Under the pieces are notes generated by a model. It saw only the letters and a program-made list of their open reading frames with translations, was not told where the DNA came from and searched no databases. Positions 59,171 to 64,000 of a DNA stretch of 64,000 nt are shown one piece after another; position 1 is the stretch's first letter, and each line of letters opens with the position of its first letter. Location of the stretch: positions 62,001 to 126,000 of the forward strand of contig JACRBM010000060.1 of NCBI GenBank assembly GCA_016219275.1. The letters are read 5' to 3'. This DNA comes from Chloroflexota bacterium. GTDB taxonomy: Bacteria > Chloroflexota > Anaerolineae > UBA4142. The position numbers were made by a program, and so were the translations under genes.

Positions 59171-60502
59171 GTGATACCGGCAGATCCACTCCCAGAGATT
59201 GGGCAAACGAACATTATGATCCAACCCATGGATGAGGCGACCGACATTCCTCCGGAACGATTCCGCGACCAAGTGCAACGACTTGATCGCGCGCTTTCGT
59301 CCCTGGAACGAATTTCGCACGCCCTGACTACGACCACGCAAGGTGTGGATGTCCTGCTCCAAACGATCGTCAAAACGGTTGCTGAGGTATTTGGCAGTCA
59401 ATTCGTCTTTCTCGTGATCAAGAACGGTTACAAAGAAATCAGCGCCATCTATCCGCCGATCAAGGCAAAGGCAGATGGGACCGAAGCGGATTTTTTGGAG
59501 CATGGTTGGTGCCTCACCGAGCAAGCCCTCCTCGGGTCTGGTTCGATGCGCGTCAAATGTATGGCGCGCAAGGGTTGCCCCTGCGAGCAGATTCGTAATG
59601 TTGTGACCGTGCCCATGTCGCGCGATGGAGTACTGGAAGGTTCGATTTCGCTCCAAATTGCCGGGGATCATGACATGGATGAGAATGACGCCTCCACGCT
59701 TCAGATTCTGGCGAACCAAGCAACGGTCGCGATCCAGAATGCCCGGTTGTTCGAAGAGAGTCAGTACCTCCGCGCGCAGGCGGAAGGATTGTACCGCATC
59801 GCGATCGAGCAAAAGAATGAAGCGGAGCGCAAACGGCGCGAGCTGGAAATGGCGCAAGATGAAATTGACGCGATGGAGCGCGAGCAGATCATCAGCACCG
59901 AGCGCGAGCGGATTGCGCGCGAATTGCACGACGACGTCGCGCAGATTTTAAGTAGCATTGGACTGAACCTGGAATGGTGCCGGCAGCATCTGCCGCCCGA
60001 CTCGTCGGTGGAAGAGCGCATCGTTTTGTTAAAACAATTGGCGCGCAACGGCTTGTACGAAATTCGCAACGCGATCCTGGGTATGTCGCCGGTCAGCATC
60101 GCGGAACTGGGACTGGCGCGCGCGTTGGAGAAATTGGTCGGCGATTTTGAAAACATCTCCCGCATCGCCGCCAAGATCGCGGTGAAAGGTGCGCCACGCC
60201 ATCCCGCGACCGGAGTGGAGAACGCGCTCTATCACATTTGCCAGGAAGCCCTCTACAATGTGTTCAAGCACGCGCAAGCCCAGCGGGTCAATGTGGAGTT
60301 GACGTTTGAGCCAGACGCCATGGTGCTGACCGTCGTTGACGATGGCATCGGTATTCGCGCCGGCGCATCCGGGGCGGAATCGTCCGCCGCAAGATTTGGT
60401 CTCAGGAACATGATCGCGCGCGCAGAAGAATTCAAGGGGACATGTACGATTTGCCGAGGCGAAGACAAGGGGACACGCATCATCACGCGTATTCCGGGCT
60501 AG
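59171..60502 (+). CDS. Soluble GAF-domain histidine kinase with four-Cys cluster
   Basis: The protein has about 443 residues. A GAF domain covers about residues 45-200 and carries Cys114, Cys130, Cys136 and Cys138 (spacing Cx15Cx5CxC). A coiled coil (about 205-255) leads to a NarX/NreB-type kinase core with ERERIARELHDDVAQILSSI and HATPase_c (NVFKHAQAQ; DDGIGI; RFGLRNM). Four clustered Cys in a cytoplasmic sensor domain recall Fe-S oxygen or redox sensors such as NreB and AirS. The start is uncertain: GTG 59171 has GAGG five bases upstream, but GTG 59165 and ATG 59216 are possible. Its response regulator follows after 8 bp. Confidence 0.88.
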   Translation: MIPADPLPEIGQTNIMIQPMDEATDIPPERFRDQVQRLDRALSSLERISHALTTTTQGVDVLLQTIVKTVAEVFGSQFVFLVIKNGYKEISAIYPPIKAKADGTEADFLEHGWCLTEQALLGSGSMRVKCMARKGCPCEQIRNVVTVPMSRDGVLEGSISLQIAGDHDMDENDASTLQILANQATVAIQNARLFEESQYLRAQAEGLYRIAIEQKNEAERKRRELEMAQDEIDAMEREQIISTERERIARELHDDVAQILSSIGLNLEWCRQHLPPDSSVEERIVLLKQLARNGLYEIRNAILGMSPVSIAELGLARALEKLVGDFENISRIAAKIAVKGAPRHPATGVENALYHICQEALYNVFKHAQAQRVNVELTFEPDAMVLTVVDDGIGIRAGASGAESSAARFGLRNMIARAEEFKGTCTICRGEDKGTRIITRIPG

Positions 60503-60510
60503 GAGCATTC

Positions 60511-61149
60511 ATGGAGACCATTCGGATTTTATTGGTGGACGATCATCAAGTGGTGCGGCAAGGGTTGCGCTCGCTCCTGGAATTGGAACCTGGCTTGCAA
60601 GTGGTCGGCGAAGCCGGCGCCGGCGCGGAGGCGCTCAACTTGATTGACCGCGTGCACCCCGATATCGTACTCTTGGATCTCAAGCTGACGGACATTAGCG
60701 GGACCGAGGTTTGTCGCCGCGCCACCGCGCAATACCCTGGAATCGCCATTCTGATTTTGACCGCGATCTCCAACGGTCAAGAAGTGCTCGAGTGCGTTGA
60801 CGCCGGCGCGAAAGGGTATCTGCTGAAGGACGTGGATGTCTACGAGTTGACGCGGACGATTCGCGCGATTCACCGAGGCGAATCGGTGCTCGATCCAAAG
60901 GTCACGCAAGCCGTCCTGCAACGCGCGCGCCGCGCATCGAAGGAAGCCGCGCCCGCGCTGACCTTGACCGATCAGGAGCTTGGGATCGTGCGACTGATCG
61001 CGCAGGGACTCACGAACAAGGAAATTGGCGAACGGTTGTTCCTGAGTCCGAACACGATCAAGTTTCACATTAGCGACATTATGCAAAAGCTCAAAGTGAA
61101 GCGACGTGCGGAGGTCGTATTCAAAGCCGCCGGCGAGCGTCTTATTTGA
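60511..61149 (+). CDS. NarL/FixJ-family response regulator
   Basis: The protein has 212 residues. The receiver domain has LLVDDHQVVRQGL and phospho-acceptor Asp56 (IVLLDLKLTDISG), and a LuxR-type HTH covers about residues 145-205 (LIAQGLTNKEIGERLFLSPN). AGGAG precedes ATG 60511. It is the partner of the GAF kinase just upstream. Its targets may include the next operon, whose promoter lies 73 bp downstream. Confidence 0.94.
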   Translation: METIRILLVDDHQVVRQGLRSLLELEPGLQVVGEAGAGAEALNLIDRVHPDIVLLDLKLTDISGTEVCRRATAQYPGIAILILTAISNGQEVLECVDAGAKGYLLKDVDVYELTRTIRAIHRGESVLDPKVTQAVLQRARRASKEAAPALTLTDQELGIVRLIAQGLTNKEIGERLFLSPNTIKFHISDIMQKLKVKRRAEVVFKAAGERLI

Positions 61150-61221
61150 TGCTCGGAGGCGTTACCCATCGCGGTAGCAATAGATTACCCATTCGGCAAG
61201 TCAAATGCACCTTTCTTTCTC

Positions 61222-61251
61222 TTGACAGCGTTGTCAATCGCTTGATACAGT
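61222..61251 (+). promoter_or_regulatory. Promoter of the small ORF / DUF6976 operon
   Basis: TTGACA (61222-61227), an 18 bp spacer and TACAGT (61246-61251) form a promoter. TTGACA and TTGTCAA (61231-61237) form an inverted repeat across the -35 box, a possible operator. The predicted start near 61258 gives a leader of about 240 bases. Confidence 0.65.
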
Positions 61252-61353
61252 ATCACTATGCTACTGGCATCGTCGTTCTAGAGTACTATCCGCGCACGAC
61301 CAATGGTACTCTTGAAAGAACAATCGGGAAAGTATATATTTCAAGTAATCATC

Positions 61354-61427
61354 TAGGGACCTACCTCGACGATGAGGGGCGGACTCGCCTTCACCGTTCT
61401 GGTACCGCGCCAGAACGGTTTTGTTTT
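61354..61427 (+). ncRNA. Shared leader element, copy B, ending in a terminator
   Basis: This element resembles 47472-47540. Its hairpins are CCTC GACGAT GAGG, GGCG GACT CGCC and ACCGTTCTGG / CCAGAACGGT (61393-61402 / 61410-61419), and TTTGTTTT follows. In copy B the last stem is 10 bp and perfect, so it acts as an intrinsic terminator inside the leader, 73 bases before ATG 61500. The loop and flanks differ from copy A while the stem stays the same. It is a candidate cis-regulatory RNA. Confidence 0.6.
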
Positions 61428-61499
61428 ACATGAGGTTCGGCTATCTACGTATTTTCACGGTGATACCTTGGCTGACAAATCTATAAGGAGTAAGTGACG

Positions 61500-61742
61500 A
61501 TGGATGTGCCATCCGTGCAGAACTCGGTTTGGAATGACATTGTTTCCGGCAAGGTCAAGTATCAACTTGATTTCTTGGCGGCGAAAATCATGTTGGGGCG
61601 CTTGATGCTCAGAGTAAAGAACGATTCATCACATAACATGATCGAGAAATGCGGGCAAGAGCTGCATAATCTGTACGCGCAGAATGCGGACTTGCCTTGT
61701 GTGCAGCGGGACTTGACAAAGATTTTTGGAGGTGTACGGTGA
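61500..61742 (+). CDS. Small protein of unknown function upstream of DUF6976
   Basis: The protein has 80 residues: it is helical and charged, with no signal peptide, membrane helix or known motif. It begins MDVPSVQNSVWNDIVSGKVK, and two Cys lie in KCGQEL and LPCVQRD. AAGGAG precedes ATG 61500 (a GTG six bases earlier is possible). The stop overlaps the GTG start of the next gene (GTGA), so it is translationally coupled and probably acts with that protein. I do not recognise a family. Confidence 0.75.
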   Translation: MDVPSVQNSVWNDIVSGKVKYQLDFLAAKIMLGRLMLRVKNDSSHNMIEKCGQELHNLYAQNADLPCVQRDLTKIFGGVR

Positions 61743-62737
61743 GCGGATGCATGCAAGAAATTGCTCAAGTAAAAGAAAAGATCGCGCGCGGCGAAAAACT
61801 ATTGCTGGCGGGCGATGAAAATATTCTCAAGCAACTTCCGCCGGGCGACTGGATCGGCGGAACGATTCCGTACTTTATGACGGAACAAGGCGGCTTGTCC
61901 ACGCAAGACCAGGTCTATGTCACCGAACTGCCAAGCTTTGTTTCCAACATCGCGATTCAGGTCTACGATAAAGCCGCGTTGCCGCGCGTGTACAGCGACG
62001 CCGCCAAGTACGGCTTTAGCATCATCATCATCCCGGCATCCAGCGCGACGCATCTCTCCTTTGCGCTGAACGCGCCGAACTATCAGGATTTTGCGATCCG
62101 ACCTTTGATCGGTTGGATCTCGGGTGTGCACCTCAACGACCTGGGCAAACTCACGCCGAAAGTGTTTAGCGGTCAATCCAATATGGCATTGGAAGATAGC
62201 GCCGTCGTGATGCACGTCACCTTGCCGCCTAATCGAGTTGCCGATGTCGGGATTCTGAATATCTTTGAACAGAGCGACGGCGACACCATCACGTTCCCGA
62301 ATGACGGTTTCAGCGCACACCAAGTCTTGGTCAACGGAGTCGAGACCAATTTTGCGGACTATATCGCCGCCAAACATCTGGATACGCGACTCCCTCTCGT
62401 GGCGGATTATTATGGCGCGATGGTGAACGTCAGTTTTCAAAGTGTGGACGCGGCAAATCGCCAGGTTCTATTCTACGCGCCGGTTTTTGCGGGTCTGCGC
62501 TACAAGCACGCCAAGCCCATCGCCAATTATGTGCAGCAATTCACCTCGCAAATGCCGACGAACCTGGGCAAGCAGATCGTTTTCTCGTGCAACTGCATTT
62601 TGAATTATCTGTATTCCGAACTCGAAGGAAAACAGACGGGAGACATTACGGGACCGATTACCTTTGGCGAGGTAGCGTACCAATTGCTCAATCAAACGAT
62701 GGTGTATCTCAACATCATCGAGCTAGGCGCGGGATAG
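61739..62737 (+). CDS. DUF6976-like protein with FIST-C-like ending
   Basis: The protein has 332 residues. N-terminal KIARGEKLLLAGDENILKQL and PPGDWIGGTIPYFMTEQGG are recognisable for the DUF6976 group. The C-terminal part (IVFSCNCILNYLYSELEG ... ITFGEVAYQLLNQTMVYLNI) resembles the FIST_C sensory domain, which has a Cys, a GE pair and an NQT motif in the same order. FIST domains are thought to bind small ligands in signalling. The start is GTG 61739, with GGAGG seven bases upstream. A role as a soluble sensor is an inference. Confidence 0.65.
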   Translation: MSGCMQEIAQVKEKIARGEKLLLAGDENILKQLPPGDWIGGTIPYFMTEQGGLSTQDQVYVTELPSFVSNIAIQVYDKAALPRVYSDAAKYGFSIIIIPASSATHLSFALNAPNYQDFAIRPLIGWISGVHLNDLGKLTPKVFSGQSNMALEDSAVVMHVTLPPNRVADVGILNIFEQSDGDTITFPNDGFSAHQVLVNGVETNFADYIAAKHLDTRLPLVADYYGAMVNVSFQSVDAANRQVLFYAPVFAGLRYKHAKPIANYVQQFTSQMPTNLGKQIVFSCNCILNYLYSELEGKQTGDITGPITFGEVAYQLLNQTMVYLNIIELGAG

Positions 62738-62763
62738 CCAGCGGCGGATCGCAATGGGAAAGG

Positions 62764-62792
62764 GCAACCTGGCACACGCAGGTTGCTCTTTT
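62764..62792 (+). terminator. Intrinsic terminator after the DUF6976 gene
   Basis: GCAACCTG (62764-62771) pairs with CAGGTTGC (62779-62786) around a 7-base loop; TCTTTT follows. It separates the DUF6976 gene from the next gene on the same strand. Confidence 0.8.
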
Positions 62793-62855
62793 CAATGATG
62801 TTCGATTCAGCCAGGATCAAGACCGCGCACAAAACCCGCGACGAATAGGTGAACG

Positions 62856-63290
62856 ATGCAAGATATTGATTACGAGATCATTTTGAAATCATTGGTCTTT
62901 GTGGCAGATGGTTTGGCAAAAGACCTGGGAGAGAACGGCGCGCGCGCGTTGCTGCGGCAGAGCGGACATCACGCGGCGATCAACCTGGTCGGGGAATGGC
63001 ACGAGCAAGTGGATGTCGCCGAGGCGGTGGCGCAAGCGTGCCCCGTGCTCGAAGCCCTGGGGTTCGCACAGCAAGTCAACCTCCTCGATGCGACGCACGT
63101 CGTCGTACGTGGCAACGTGATTACCGCGATGGTGGAACAACTGGGCTTGCCTACCGCGCGCCATCCGATTTATTATTATGCCATCGGCTTGTTCGAAGGA
63201 CTGGTGTACGTGATCAGCAAAACACACGTTGGTATCGTGCGGCACGAGCTCAAGGACGATAGCGAAGTCTGGACACTGGGCGATTATTGA
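62856..63290 (+). CDS. Unknown protein, possibly V4R-like ligand-binding domain
   Basis: The protein has 144 residues and no signal or membrane helix. It has ARALLRQSGHHAAINLVGEW in the first half and YYYAIGLFEGLVYVISKTHV near the end, a pattern that recalls V4R/heme-NO-like ligand pockets (two helices, then a GLxEGL strand). The match is weak. A start at 62856 has no strong ribosome site; GTGAACG lies just before it. It may be co-regulated with the DUF6976 gene by read-through of the terminator between them. Confidence 0.6.
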   Translation: MQDIDYEIILKSLVFVADGLAKDLGENGARALLRQSGHHAAINLVGEWHEQVDVAEAVAQACPVLEALGFAQQVNLLDATHVVVRGNVITAMVEQLGLPTARHPIYYYAIGLFEGLVYVISKTHVGIVRHELKDDSEVWTLGDY

Positions 63291-63296
63291 TTAGCG

Positions 63297-63333
63297 AACC
63301 TTGCGAAGGTCGTAAACCTTCGCAAGGTTTTTT
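63297..63333 (+). terminator. Intrinsic terminator after the unknown gene
   Basis: AACCTTGCGAAGG pairs perfectly with CCTTCGCAAGGTT around a 7-base loop, with TTTTTT at the end. It lies seven bases after the stop at 63290. Confidence 0.92.
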
Positions 63334-63349
63334 GCGAGTTGGCAAATTG

Positions 63350-63385
63350 AAAAGCGAGACGCGATATTTGTCGCGTCTCGCTTTT
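63350..63385. terminator. Bidirectional terminator before the MoaD gene end
   Basis: AAAAGCGAGACGCGA (63350-63364) pairs perfectly with TCGCGTCTCGCTTTT (63371-63385). It serves the leftward MoaD/SPASM operon, whose stop is at 63390, and backs up the rightward terminator just before it. Confidence 0.9.
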
Positions 63386-63389
63386 CGTC

Positions 63390-63632
63390 TCACCCGCCGG
63401 CGACCGGCGGAAACATTCCCAGGTCTTCGCCGTCGCAAAGTACGTGATCGTCTTCGACAGCCCTTCCGCCACTGAACACCAATTTCACAGTGTCAGGCGG
63501 AATGCCGAGGTTGGCGATCAGTCGCTTCACCGTGGCTCCCGCCGGCAGATAAACGACATATGTCTCGCCTATTTTTAGGTGGGGTTGGTATTGTCGCAAT
63601 GTCGCGTATAGCCGAACTCGGACTTGGATCAT
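63390..63632 (-). CDS. MoaD/ThiS-family sulfur carrier
   Basis: The protein has 80 residues with a ubiquitin-like fold: IQVRVRLYATLRQY at the start and LGMFPPVAGG at the end, with the Gly-Gly tail that is adenylated and thiocarboxylated to donate sulfur. MoaD-like proteins of this kind often accompany tungsten aldehyde oxidoreductases in anaerobes. It is the last gene on the minus strand after a radical-SAM maturase (44 bp gap). This supports molybdopterin/tungstopterin cofactor assembly. Confidence 0.9.
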   Translation of the reverse strand: MIQVRVRLYATLRQYQPHLKIGETYVVYLPAGATVKRLIANLGIPPDTVKLVFSGGRAVEDDHVLCDGEDLGMFPPVAGG

Positions 63633-63676
63633 TGTCGCGTTACCTTCTACTCAACCCAGACCCGTGGGGTCTTTTT

Positions 63677-64000
63677 TCATGGACACCGAATTATGTCTTG
63701 CGCCCACAAGCAGTCCGCGCAAGAGGGATTCCAGCCCCAGCATCCTTCGTTGCGTTCGCGCAAGTCGCACGTTTCGCGCAGATCGCAATCGGGACAAGAG
63801 GGAAAGTGATAACTACGCACTTCGTTGCGATAGCGGACGTAATCTTCGGACATCCAGGTTTCCGCCAAGGATTGCTCATTCACATTGCCCAGGATGTATC
63901 GGTTGACATGTTTTTCCTTGCCGTCCACTGCCAAGTACGTATAGTTGTGCGATAACGCTAAACATGGCGCGACGCCGCCGTCCCAGCCAATGACGCTTGA
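63677..64000 (-). CDS. Radical-SAM/SPASM cofactor maturase, C-terminus only (partial)
   Basis: The frame enters from the right edge with GWDGGVAPCLALSHNYTYLA and ends IIRCP with stop at 63677. The Cys pattern (GVAPC; CPDCDLRETCDLR; GCWGWNPSCADCLW) is the SPASM domain that binds auxiliary Fe-S clusters. The ending NPSCADCLWAQDIIRCP fits tungsten-cofactor oxidoreductase maturases. Only about 107 codons are present here; the catalytic radical-SAM part lies beyond the window. The MoaD gene follows. Confidence 0.8.
   Translation of the reverse strand, partial: SSVIGWDGGVAPCLALSHNYTYLAVDGKEKHVNRYILGNVNEQSLAETWMSEDYVRYRNEVRSYHFPSCPDCDLRETCDLRERNEGCWGWNPSCADCLWAQDIIRCP

Overview
The window looks like a chromosomal contig of an anaerobic or facultative bacterium, most probably a member of the Chloroflexota (inference). 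The reasons are the moderately high GC, a very large MalT-type LuxR regulator, dense NarL-type two-component systems, and several families of short degenerate repeats filling the gaps between genes. It holds about 50 protein genes. I saw no rRNA, tRNA or CRISPR array.

Region by region. (1) 1-12307 is a copper and redox island. It encodes an orphan CuA domain protein, a PCYCGC-motif lipoprotein, a Cache-domain sensor kinase with its response regulator, small SHOCT-domain proteins, a Tat-exported multicopper oxidase with a Met/Gly-rich loop, a FixH/YtkA-like lipoprotein, a CcoG/NapH-like membrane Fe-S protein, a CPx-type metal ATPase with a CPD motif, a rhodanese and a methyltransferase. (2) 12308-21573 is a patchwork: dispersed repeats, a frameshifted GntR/FCD regulator, the stump of a BKACE gene, a stand-alone molybdopterin oxidoreductase, a three-gene operon (PLP lyase, CTP-synthase-like amidotransferase without its His-Glu pair, cyclase-family protein with altered metal ligands), a DMT transporter, and a PPOX-family gene divergent from a MocR regulator. 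(3) 21632-28918 is a corrinoid methyltransferase locus. DUF1638 protein, pterin methyltransferase, corrinoid protein, UroD-type methyltransferase and an ASKHA/2Fe-2S reactivase are read leftwards from one consensus promoter; a UTRA regulator and a second corrinoid protein are read rightwards. (4) 28970-31141 is a DNA methyltransferase apparently fused to an endonuclease-like domain. (5) 31144-47204 is a glycoside uptake and breakdown operon (Opp-type ABC transporter, GH2, GH3, glucokinase) with a divergent LuxR/MalT regulator. (6) 47205-52407 is the PrkA-YeaH-SpoVR stress operon behind a long leader that ends in a terminator. (7) 52502-61149 is a signalling block: hybrid HD-GYP protein, small response regulator and phytochrome-like kinase on one strand; a GAF kinase with four clustered cysteines and a NarL regulator on the other. 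(8) 61150-63290 holds a small unknown gene, a DUF6976/FIST-like gene and another unknown gene behind a leader that shares a structured element with the prkA leader. (9) 63390-64000 is a MoaD-like protein and the end of a radical-SAM/SPASM maturase, probably leading into a tungsten oxidoreductase locus.

The genes fit a metabolism that takes up beta-linked oligosaccharides, transfers methyl groups through corrinoids to tetrahydrofolate, uses Mo/W enzymes, and invests heavily in copper handling and redox sensing. Points most worth a second look are the leader element shared by two operons, the degenerate-catalytic-residue operon at 15.8-18.5 kb, three in-frame repeat insertions inside the metal ATPase gene, the methyltransferase-nuclease fusion, and the cysteine-clustered GAF kinase.
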